A stretch of 64,000 nucleotides of DNA from the NCBI GenBank assembly GCA_037953625.1, contig CM075652.1, forward strand, positions 73,747,501 through 73,811,500. The letters are read 5' to 3'. Source of the DNA: Crotalaria pallida. Its lineage: Eukaryota; Streptophyta; Magnoliopsida; Fabales; Fabaceae. A model generated the notes under the pieces. The model had not been told where the DNA came from. It made no database searches and was given only the letters and a program-made list of their open reading frames with translations. Both the position numbers and the translations under genes were made by a program. This document shows, one piece after another, positions 55,672 to 64,000 of this stretch. Numbering within the stretch: the first letter of the stretch is position 1; each line of letters begins with the position of its first letter.

Positions 55672-58600
55672 ATGGCAATCCAAGGTGTTCATGATCCCGA
55701 AATTGATTTGGAAGTCCCATACCACGAACGTAGTCTGATCATTCCAGCGACTTCCTTCATCCCTGCCGATGGTGTACCTGTTAATCCTTCTCCTGCTTTT
55801 CTGGGCCCTTTAATGACTGTAGCAGAGTCTCGTGACCCTGTTATGAGTGCCTACTTTCCACTCTCCCATCCTGATGTGCTTCGTCCCATGGCTACGCTCA
55901 ATCCCGTTTACACTTGCCACTTCGACAAAGAACATTCCCGTAGAGTTCTTAGGAATGTGAAGCCATTCCCCAAGTTCATTGAGTGGTATGATAGGCTTCG
56001 GCCTCACAAGAGGGAATCTTGGAAAAGGGCCGGTTTTGAAGACCTTCTCATTCTGACAACTTGCAATCTTCATTACGACGATGGACTCTTTGGCGCTGCA
56101 TGCTATTTCTGGTGCCGTCGAACTAACTGCTTCCACTTCCGATACGGCATGATGACTCCTACCCTTTTTGATGTTGCTGCTTTGACTAGCCTCCACCCCG
56201 ATGGAGAACTTTTGACTATTGAAAGCAAACCCAATGACATTGTACAAATTAGTGATGGGTCTTTTGCTTTCAGCAATTACGTCGAGGCGCGCCTGGATGA
56301 TTATAGGGACAGCCCAACTATTAGCAATGAGGAACATGTCGAGTTTCTCACAGTGTGGCTTAGTGCTTTCGTCTTCTGCACCAAATCTCGACAGGTGAAC
56401 AAATCTCTGGTGCCCTTAGCCACGATCCTGCATGAAGAAAGGCAAGTGGCTCTCAGCCAACTTCTCTTGGCAAAATTGTATTCGACAATAAGTCATGTTT
56501 CCGACACCATTCGACTTCACAAGCAACAAGTGGCCAATGTCGGAGGTCCTACTTGGATTTTGCATCTGTGGTTGAATGCCATTCTGAAACTTCATATGAT
56601 GCCAACCCACAATAGTGTCTGTTCTTTCCGGTTCAACTATGGCTGTTTGGTAACGAATTATGAAGTTCCTATGCTGTCGTCGCGTACCAACACCTTTCTT
56701 CATTTCATGAAGATTTTCGCCAACATTACCATGTCTTCTGAAGACATCGACTTTTCTCCTTTTGTTGAAAGAGCTGTTGGCCCCGACTAGTTTCGTCTTC
56801 CTTATCCAGGTTCCAATGCTGCAGCGAGACAACTGAATGATGTCCTTTGGGGACATTACTTAAGTCAAAGGGTTTTATTTGGTGGTTTTCCCGACTCTAC
56901 TGCCTATGAAGAAAAGGAAATTTTTCTTCATTACCCAAACTGTGTGTCAAGGCAATTTGGCCTTTGTCAAGGCTTGCCAGCCCCTATGCTCGCATCGGTA
57001 TCCCAAGAATTCCACCATGGTCAATTAATGGACTTCAAATCTTCTTGGAGAACCGTGTTGAATCGGTTTGTGTTGAAGAACCTTGCTTCTCTTAGCCATT
57101 TCAATCTTATCGGCTTTACCCCCTGCTTTTTGGCCAGTCCAAATTTTGTGCGTTGGTGGGAACTGTACTTCAACACATACCATGTGGCTTATGACATTAT
57201 TGTCGACAGGATGAGTGCAAGGACTCCATCAGATATAGCATCCGACAAAACTGGTAAGAGTACTTAGTCATTTTTGTCTTTTATCCCTCTTCTCCTTTCG
57301 GCTTTCTCATTTGTTGTCTTCTTTGTAGTGGCCAAGCCGAACCTTATTGACTATTCTGCGGCAATAAAGGCCAATGCCTCAAAGAAAAAAGGTGGTGACC
57401 CTTCATCGCCCAAGAAACAAAAGAAATGGCGCCACCACAATCCTATTGATGATTTTGTCGGATCCAAGAGAGCACACAAGGAACAAACTGATCGACCGTC
57501 AAACAAGTCTCATGCTGATCCTGAAAGAACTGACAGTTCCCTGGTTCGTCCTCTTTCCAAAAAGCTTCAAGTATCTACCGCTTCATCTGCTCCTCCGATC
57601 CGGCCTTCTTCGCATCCTTCATCCAAAACTCCATCACAATCACGTCCAAAGGCCACAAGTGCCGTCATCAGAGAGCCGTCTCCCCATGTTACTACTCAAA
57701 GAACACATGGTGATGCGGCTGATCTGTTTTTTGACGTTTCCCATCACGATCCTCATGCTGGTGAATTCCTTCCAACTCCAACACTTAATCCATTCATGGA
57801 AGAGGATTTAGTCGAAGATACCAGCATCCAACTGCAAAGGCGTCCTGCTCGTCGATACGTAGTTCTTGATGAGTTTTTTTTCAGATGAACATCATGGCGA
57901 CATCGCATTTGATCAAACCGACCGGCTGCATTCTATTGAGGCTTCCATGCAACGGTGTCTTGATGACACTTCTTCTTCAGCCGTAGTTGAAGTTGTTGTT
58001 CAAGGCTCCAACCAAGTCGTTATCGACACTGAGCCTCTTGACATCGATTCTCACATAGTGGAATCTCCTGTTGCTGTCGTGGACCCTGAGACCACGAATG
58101 CATGTGGCCCTTCCTTTGAGGTATTTGCAAATTTACTCATTCACCCTTTGTGCGCATTAAAAGATCTTTACCAACCTTGTTTTATTTTCCTTCAGATCCC
58201 CAACGACTCAGCCCAAGTTGAAGGTTTTGACTGCAGCTTGTCAGTTCCTGCTTCATCTAATCTTGTTGCTGCCGCTCCTGTTGAGATTACTTCTTGCACG
58301 CCTCTAACTATTGCCATGGCTCCTTCGGTTCAGACTTCCTCTTCTACTGCTTTTGTTGCACTTCGAGAATTAATGGCCAAAGCACGATCTGTTGAGGCGG
58401 CCATGACTTCTCCTTTGAGAGAGGCGGAACCGGTTGCGGATCAGTTGATGGTGACTTTGAAGAACGTCTGTTGTCGGCCTTTTGATCAATTGTTGGATGA
58501 TTCCTCTACTCTTGAGATCTTGTCCTCCACCATCGCTTCACTTTTGCAACACCCTACTTCGGCAGATGTAGAATCCAAATTGAACGGGTTGCAGCGATTT

Positions 58601-59017
58601 GTGAATAATTGGACTACTGAAAGTCCAAAGATTTTGAATGACATCAAAGTCTATGAGGATGTCAAAGCAAATCAAAGCAAAATGGAGACCGAATTCATGG
58701 ATTCAGAATGGGAGGACGCCGACTGTTCTTCCAAGGTTGATACCACACTTCGACAACTGGAAGAGAATGGAGCTAAAATTCGAGAACTGAAGGAAGAGTT
58801 AGCGCGTCGGGAACAAGATCAACTGGACCTGACCCAATACTTGGAATCTGTCAAAACCAACCGTCAAGAATTGGCTGCCAAAGTTGACGCTTTGGTGGCG
58901 CCTTATCAGCAGATCACGGATGCTTTGGGTACTTATCTTCAAGGATATAGGGCTGGAATCCGACGCAGAGATGCTTTCGCCACGGAATGGCGTTCCTTTG
59001 GCAATCTTTTTGGATGA
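55672..59017 (+). pseudogene. Antisense PMD gene carried by second Tat/Ogre element
   Basis: Exons 55672-57253, 57329-58120 and 58196-59017. Introns have GTAAGAG/TTTGTAG (57254-57328) and GTATTT/TTCCTTCAG (58121-58195) borders. Exon phases fit. Exon 1 starts MAIQGVHDPEIDLEVPYHER and carries a plant mobile domain: YDRLRPHKRESWKRAGFEDL, FHFRYGMMTPTLFDVAALTS, then RLPYPGSNAAARQLNDVLWG. A TAG at 56788-56790 interrupts it at a place where the family has Trp; reading resumes at once. Exon 2 is Ser/Pro/Lys-rich and has one frame change at a T run of 8 near 57876. Exon 3 is acidic and ends in a coiled coil (KIRELKEELARREQDQLDL). It lies opposite to pol, between integrase and the 3' LTR, 88 bases from the LTR. 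Role unknown. Confidence 0.78.
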
Positions 59018-59089
59018 ATTTGTTTTTCCCTTTGTTGTATTTGCTTCTTGTATTTTGTTTCCTTTTGTATGGATTCCGCAATTCTTGAT

Positions 59090-59832
59090 TTAATGCATTT
59101 TCACTTCTGTCATTGTCGGCTTATATTTTTTCAAATACTTGTCGTTAATTGCTTTAATCTTTTTTCCCGTTTTGACATCGACTAACTCGTATGCATTGCC
59201 CGAATAAGCCCTTAATACTTTAAATGGTCCTTCCCACTTTGGTGACCACTTGCCGTATTCATTCGAACGCTTGTCGATGGGTAAGATTACTTTCCATACT
59301 AATTCATCCGGTAAAAGCGACTTAAATTTAACTTTGGCATCGTAATATCTAGCAATCTTTTCTTTCTGTCGCATGATATTTTCTAACGCCAACAGTCTTT
59401 CATCGTGCACATCGTTTAACTCGTCGAACATGGCATTCCAATAGTCATTAGTAGGCATTTCATGTTGCCTTTGAAATCGTATTGATTCCAAATTGATTTC
59501 GCCTCGTGGCCATATGTTAGCATATAGGGAGTCGTACCCGTTGCTTCATTTGGGGAATTCCGAATTGCCCACAACGCTGCAGTAAGTGCTTCGTGCCAAT
59601 TTCGTGGTTTGCTCTTAATTTGTTTCTTGATGATGTTAATAATCCACTTGTTGGCTGCTTCCGCTTGTCCATTGGCCTGTGCATAGTAAGGTGTCGAAGT
59701 CAGTAACTTGATTCTTCTTGATGCCAGATAACCCTTCAATTTGCTTCCCAAGAAAATAGATGCTTGATCTGTAGTAATGGTCTCGGGAATTCCAAATCGA
59801 CAAACGATATGGTCTTCAATAAAATCAATTAC
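59090..59832 (-). pseudogene. pol: Integrase end of second Tat/Ogre element, broken
   Basis: Continues the integrase after the TAA at 59833. The core with the second catalytic Asp (TITTDQASIFLG, about 59775) and Glu (ANGQAEAANKWI) runs in frame to about 59510; a frame change near 59500 leads to the C-terminal part (KWSPKWEGPFKVLRAYSGNA, ending at 59090). It overlaps nothing on the plus strand except the tail of the antisense gene's 3' region. Confidence 0.82.
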
Positions 59833-62562
59833 TTACTCTTGTTCAACCTTCACCAAAGGTATAGCTTCTACCCATTTGGTAAAATAGTCGACACCCACCA
59901 ATATTCTTGAATGGCCTTTAGAAGAATGAGGGACAATTTCTCCAACTACATCTAGTGCCCATCCTCTAAAAGGCCAAGGCTTGATAATCGAGTGCAATTC
60001 CCCTGCTGGGACGTTTTGAATGTAGCCATGTTTTTGGCATTCTTCACACGACTTCGCAAAATTCATGCAATCAGATATTAATGTAGGCCAAAAGACTCTT
60101 TGTTTCCTGAGTATCCATTTCATCTTTTCTCCTGCTTGGTGTGCTCCACATATTCCTTCATGGACTTCCGCCAAGGCTATGAAAGCGTCTTCCTTGTCGA
60201 GGCATACCTCCAAATTGTCGTCAACTGATTTGTGATACAAGTCACCTCCTAGTAACGTGAACTTGGTCGCTTTCAATTTCAACTTTCGTTCGACATCGAG
60301 GGATGGATTCGCCAAATAATCTGCTATGGGTTTCCTCCAATCATCTTCGGATGCTAGTGCGTTCACCATTATTTCTCTCTCATGAGGGGGATATAACAGT
60401 TCTTCGATCCGTGTCGCTTTATCCAAGGCCTTCTTTGATATACAGTATCTAGATGCAATTTGGGCCAAATGGTTGGCCTTTTGATTATGACACCTGTATA
60501 TATGTTCGACTGAAACATCGTCGAATTGGCGCATCATCTTTCGTGCCATATTACGATATTTGGCCAACTTTGGATTTAAACACTTGTATTCGCCAACCAA
60601 TTGCTTAATAACTAACTGAGAATCTCCTTTGATAGCCACATTTTTTGCTTTTAAAAAGATTAATATTTCAAGGCCGATTAAAATAGCCTCGTACTCAGCT
60701 TCATTATTTGAACATTGATATTTAAGGTTGAACATAAATTCCGTAGGAATCCCTTCGGGGGATATGAGTAATATTCCAACTCCTGCCCCTTTCTTATGTG
60801 ATGATCCATCAAAATACATCACCCAAGGCCTTAAGCCGACAAAATTAACAGACAAAGCCATGTCTAAACACGGGTTATCTGCCAAAAAGTCGGCTACCAC
60901 TTGGCCTTTGACGGCTTTTAATGGCACATATTGAAGTGAAAATTCAGTTAACGCTAATGTCCATTTACCAATCCTGCCATGTATGATTGGCTTGGATAGC
61001 ATGTACTTAATAACGTCAGAGTTCAACAAAACCAAAACATGAAAACTTTTCATATAATGTTTAAGCTTTGTACAAGAGAAATAGAGTGCTAAACATAATT
61101 TTTCTATTGCACTATACCGTGTTTCGGCATCATTCAACACTCTACTCAAATAAAATACAGCCCTTTCTACACCATTTTCATTTTCTTGAGCTAACATACT
61201 TCCTATAGTGTAATCAGAGGCTGATATATACAATTTTAAAGGAAAACCTGGCTGAGGCGGCATCATGACTGGTGGTGTTGATAAATATGTCTTTAAATCG
61301 TCGAACGCCGCTTGTTGTTCCGGTCCCCATTTAAAATCTTCTTCCCGCTTCAACTTCACGAGAGGTGCAAAGGCTCTAGTTCTCCCCGACAGATTTGATA
61401 TGAACCTTCTCAAATAATTCACCTTGCCAAGGAATGACTGAACCTCTTTTTTATTGGTCGGAGGAGATGCTTCTATGATTGCTTTGGCCTTATTCTTGTC
61501 GACCTCAATGTCGTTTCTGTGGACGAGAAATCCCAAGAACTGACCAGCAGTGACTCCGAAGGTGCATTTGATTGGATTCATCCTCAGTTTGTGCTTCCTC
61601 ATTCTAGCGAATGTCTTTTCCAGGCTTTCTAAATGCTCCTCTTGAGTATCTGACTTGATCACCACGTCATCGATGTATACCTCCAAGAACTTGCCAATCA
61701 TATCATGAAAAATCAGGTTCATTGCCCTTTGATATGTTGCTCCTGCATTCTTGAGTCCAAACGGCATCATTACCCATTCAAAGGTTACTATTGCTCCTGG
61801 ACATCTGAACGCCGTCTTCGACACGTCTCCTTCAGCAATAAAAATCTGATTGTAACCTGAAAAAGCATCCAACAAACTCATTACCTTATGGCAAGATGCT
61901 GAATCCACCAGCATGTCAGCTATCGGCATTGGGTATTCATCTTTTGGTGTGACACTATTTAGATCCCTGAAATCGACACATAATCGCATTTTTCTGTTCT
62001 TCTTCACCACAGGGACTATATTTGCCATCCATTCGACATACCTTGCCGTTCTGATGAACTTAGCTTTCAGCAGCCTTTCGATCTCATCTTTAATTTTGAG
62101 AACTACATCAGGTGCGAACCGTCGAACTGCTTGTTTGATTGGCTTGTGATCGGGCCGTAAAGTCAGCCTATGTTCGACTAACTCTCTGTCGAGTCCTGGC
62201 ATATCGTCGTACTCCCAAGCAAAGCAATCTTGGTTCTTCTTAATGAGATCAATGAGTTTCTGTCGGAATTCCTCCTTTAACAACGCACTTACATAAATTG
62301 GTTTCGGCTTTTCAGCCGTTCCCAAATTGACCTCATCTCTGGGATCCTCACTGATGAATCGAACTTCCTCATCTGTCCACCCTCTTTCGAATCCCAAAGG
62401 GCTATCGTCTACGATACAATCCTGGAATGCACCAGTCTGAATAGTGCATTGCATTCTGTCGGCCACGCAGGCCGACAGTCTTTCTAACTGTCGATCAACC
62501 ATTGGTGCTGGTCGAAGGCCACTGCTCAACGGCCTTGTCCATTTCGACAATTGCAATCCCAT
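59833..62562 (-). CDS. pol: RT, two RNase H and integrase start, second Tat/Ogre element
   Basis: 909 residues open. The order is a linker (KWTRPLSSGLRPAPMVDRQL), RT (MRLCVDFRDLNSVTPKDEYP, PFGLKNAGATYQRA, YIDDVVIKS near 298), RNase H 1 (ERAVFYLSRVLNDAETRYSA near 470), RNase H 2 of the archaeal type (WVMYFDGSSHKKGAGVGI near 580, NNEAEYEAILIGLE), HHCC finger (CEECQKHGY near 845) and the first integrase Asp (WALDVVGEI). It stops at TAA 59833 in the middle of the integrase. The start shown is within a frame that overlaps the protease frame by 68 bases, so it would be made as part of a polyprotein. RT and both RNase H look complete. Confidence 0.88.
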   Translation of the reverse strand: MGLQLSKWTRPLSSGLRPAPMVDRQLERLSACVADRMQCTIQTGAFQDCIVDDSPLGFERGWTDEEVRFISEDPRDEVNLGTAEKPKPIYVSALLKEEFRQKLIDLIKKNQDCFAWEYDDMPGLDRELVEHRLTLRPDHKPIKQAVRRFAPDVVLKIKDEIERLLKAKFIRTARYVEWMANIVPVVKKNRKMRLCVDFRDLNSVTPKDEYPMPIADMLVDSASCHKVMSLLDAFSGYNQIFIAEGDVSKTAFRCPGAIVTFEWVMMPFGLKNAGATYQRAMNLIFHDMIGKFLEVYIDDVVIKSDTQEEHLESLEKTFARMRKHKLRMNPIKCTFGVTAGQFLGFLVHRNDIEVDKNKAKAIIEASPPTNKKEVQSFLGKVNYLRRFISNLSGRTRAFAPLVKLKREEDFKWGPEQQAAFDDLKTYLSTPPVMMPPQPGFPLKLYISASDYTIGSMLAQENENGVERAVFYLSRVLNDAETRYSAIEKLCLALYFSCTKLKHYMKSFHVLVLLNSDVIKYMLSKPIIHGRIGKWTLALTEFSLQYVPLKAVKGQVVADFLADNPCLDMALSVNFVGLRPWVMYFDGSSHKKGAGVGILLISPEGIPTEFMFNLKYQCSNNEAEYEAILIGLEILIFLKAKNVAIKGDSQLVIKQLVGEYKCLNPKLAKYRNMARKMMRQFDDVSVEHIYRCHNQKANHLAQIASRYCISKKALDKATRIEELLYPPHEREIMVNALASEDDWRKPIADYLANPSLDVERKLKLKATKFTLLGGDLYHKSVDDNLEVCLDKEDAFIALAEVHEGICGAHQAGEKMKWILRKQRVFWPTLISDCMNFAKSCEECQKHGYIQNVPAGELHSIIKPWPFRGWALDVVGEIVPHSSKGHSRILVGVDYFTKWVEAIPLVKVEQE

Positions 62563-63460
62563 AGTTTTCCATTAAGCATTTATCTACTATGGGTTTCTGG
62601 AAGTTTTCCGCATCAAGTCGGATCGGCTTAATGTTGGGATTGTAAACTTTGAAGTCTACATGCATCTGTTGCATGTAGCATGGGCTGTCATCCGCTGGAA
62701 TCACCTCCACCTTATTTTCCTGATTCCACAAAACTAACTTCTGATGGGCCGTTGACGGCACGGCCCCCACAGCATGGATCCAATCCCTTCCTAGCAGCAG
62801 ATTGTAACTAGCCTTAGATGGGACTACCACAAACAAAGTATCTCTTACCACTGATCCCACCTCGACTTTCAGCATCGTCACAGCATATGATTGAGCAATT
62901 TTTCCAGTAAAACCAACCACAACTACGTTTGTCGGAATTAAGTCCGACTCCGCTTTTCCCATCCTTTTGAACACATTCCAAGGTAAAACATTAACGGCGG
63001 CCCCTCCATCTACCAATACTCGATTTAAGGGCTTCCCATCAACAATGGCCTTAATATGTAAAGGCCTTAGGTGTTCTCTTTTACTCTCCTCCAATGGTTC
63101 AAATTGAGCAATGTGACCAATGTCGACCTCCAAATGAAGTTGATCTAAAAGGAAAAGACATTCGGGAAGACCTGGTACTTCATCACTGAGATATGAATCG
63201 TCAGAATCATCACTCATATTCCCTTCTTCATGTGCATGGTCTCCAGGCATGTCGAAAGGCAAACCAACATTGTTAATTGAGAGACTTCCAATCTTCCTAC
63301 TTTGAGCATCTATCATGTCTTGATCATTGACAATGATATCCAAGCTATCTTCAGAGTCCCCCTCATATGATTCGCTCATCTGATTCGATCCTTCGGACTT
63401 CCTTACCCATTTCTGCTTCAGTTTGCCTCCTTGTCGATTTTGAGCCGTTTTCGGCTTCAT
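62495..63460 (-). CDS. pro: Protease region of second Tat/Ogre element
   Basis: 321 residues. The first 130 are polar and acidic (Asp/Ser runs). The aspartic protease follows, with RVLVDGGAAVNVLPWNVFKR near 168, FTGKIAQSYAVTMLKVEVG and SYNLLLGRDWIHAVGAVP. It cuts Gag-Pol into mature proteins. The frame closes at 62495 while the RT frame is already open from 62562, so a frame change (mutation, or splicing as described for Ogre elements) separates protease from RT. Confidence 0.82.
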   Translation of the reverse strand: MKPKTAQNRQGGKLKQKWVRKSEGSNQMSESYEGDSEDSLDIIVNDQDMIDAQSRKIGSLSINNVGLPFDMPGDHAHEEGNMSDDSDDSYLSDEVPGLPECLFLLDQLHLEVDIGHIAQFEPLEESKREHLRPLHIKAIVDGKPLNRVLVDGGAAVNVLPWNVFKRMGKAESDLIPTNVVVVGFTGKIAQSYAVTMLKVEVGSVVRDTLFVVVPSKASYNLLLGRDWIHAVGAVPSTAHQKLVLWNQENKVEVIPADDSPCYMQQMHVDFKVYNPNIKPIRLDAENFQKPIVDKCLMENYGIAIVEMDKAVEQWPSTSTNG

Positions 63461-63515
63461 ACTTGCAACGAGGCATCCTTGATCATTTGAGGGTAATTCG
63501 TCAATATTGACTCCT

Positions 63516-63998
63516 TCAGCCTCTGTCTTTCAGATTCTCTGAAGCCTCCTTTTCTGAGTACGTGTTAAACCTTGATAAATCGACCCCAGATGTCGATTCT
63601 GACTGTGCCTTCCTCTGCATGACTCGATCGTACGCACCTGACCTTGAAGGGTGTCCTCCATAAATCCTTCGACTAGACAAAGGTCTTCGAGCCTCTCGAG
63701 CCAATTCCCGTCGGATGTTTTCTCGTTCCTGGACCCTGGCTCGTATCTTCTTCCTCAAGTCTTCTCTTTTGGATCCTCTTCCTTTCTGTGTTGCAGTCTT
63801 TCGGTCATAGACCACTTGGCATCTTGGACAGATTTGAACGTCGCCGTTTCGCTTCCTCCTACAGAAATGTCGGAGTGATTCTCCGTCTTCAGGAAACACT
63901 TCGGCGTCATAAGCCAACGAAAGAGCGCTAACAGAAAATACTCCTTGGGCCTCGACTTCATTGACCTCCTTTTGGAAAGGATCAGTGTCGATCTTCAT
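63516..63998 (-). CDS. gag: Gag C-terminal region, second Tat/Ogre element, partial
   Basis: 160 residues up to the window edge, probably continuing upstream beyond it. It has a Cys/His-rich motif (HFCRRKRNGDVQICPRCQVV near residue 44), a strongly basic Arg/Lys/Glu stretch and a tail ending LKDRG. The position before protease and the Cys motif match the Gag-protease linker of Ogre-type elements. It ends at 63516 in a frame different from the protease ORF. Confidence 0.6.
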   Translation of the reverse strand: MKIDTDPFQKEVNEVEAQGVFSVSALSLAYDAEVFPEDGESLRHFCRRKRNGDVQICPRCQVVYDRKTATQKGRGSKREDLRKKIRARVQERENIRRELAREARRPLSSRRIYGGHPSRSGAYDRVMQRKAQSESTSGVDLSRFNTYSEKEASENLKDRG

Positions 63999-64000
63999 AT

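Larger units (their letters stand above)
53783..64000 (-). mobile_element. Second Tat/Ogre-type gypsy element, 5' end outside
   Basis: On the minus strand: Gag end, protease, RT, RNase H, second RNase H and integrase (63998 down to 59090), then on the opposite strand a multi-exon PMD gene (55672-59017), then a polypurine tract and a 3' LTR (about 53783-55584). Two RNase H domains and an antisense gene place it in the Tat/Ogre group, but it is a different family from the element at 40925. The 5' LTR and most of gag lie beyond the window, so borders and age cannot be checked. Confidence 0.82.

Noticed and set aside
57274..57328. Hydrophobic start (MSFIPLLLSAFSFVV) as a signal peptide
   Set aside because: It falls in the first intron of the antisense PMD gene, before the acceptor TTTGTAG.

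Overview
This is plant nuclear DNA, almost certainly from a eudicot and possibly a legume (the clade is inferred from the mix of SIRE/Maximus copia, Tat/Ogre gypsy and plant-mobile-domain genes). It is AT-rich and built almost entirely of nested transposable elements. I see no intact single-copy host gene, no tRNA or rRNA gene and no bacterial-type signal. Most element borders below are fixed by target-site duplications (TSDs) read directly from the sequence.

Layout. 1-1643: an LTR, cut by the window edge, inserted into the last visible exon of a plant-mobile-domain (PMD, MAIN-like) gene on the minus strand (1644-3811), which also carries two adjacent TAG codons. 4134-9953: a young gag-only copia-like element (TR-GAG type, minus strand, TSD AAAAA). 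10261-11005: clusters of GGCGGAA/TTCCGCC motifs. 11552-35437: a decayed Tork-type copia (minus, TSD GAAAC) whose 5' LTR is split by a 19-kb CACTA transposon (16206-35270, TSD ATA). The CACTA carries fragments of a katanin-like AAA ATPase, a PUX-type Cdc48 adaptor and a ubiquitin E4 factor, and was itself hit by a full-length SIRE/Maximus copia (21019-31672, TSD ATGAT) and a solo LTR (33557-35170, TSD AAAAC). 35822-36476: another solo LTR (TSD CCAAA). 36700-37560: a LINE RNase H relic. 38059-51323: a hAT-like element (TSD ATCACGAC) interrupted by a Tat-lineage gypsy element (40925-51220, plus). 51585-53089: two long-TIR MITE-like elements. About 53783 to the window end: a second Tat/Ogre-type gypsy element on the minus strand, whose 5' end lies outside.

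How the parts work together. The copia and gypsy elements encode Gag, protease, integrase, reverse transcriptase and RNase H for copy-and-paste movement, but every pol here is broken. The gag-only element could only move with enzymes supplied by a SIRE relative. Both Tat elements carry a long gene on the opposite strand between pol and the 3' LTR; one encodes a PMD protein, the other a coiled-coil protein of the 'putative gypsy-type transposon' kind. The SIRE element carries a third ORF downstream of pol.

Most unusual signals: each LTR family is studded with its own short palindrome centred on TCGA (AATCGATT, ACTCGAGT, or GTCGAC/TTCGAA); the SIRE palindrome array recurs just upstream of its third ORF; two elements have primer-binding-site-like or tRNA-3'-end-like repeats in their 3' UTRs; and the CACTA has gathered fragments of two genes of the Cdc48/ubiquitin pathway.
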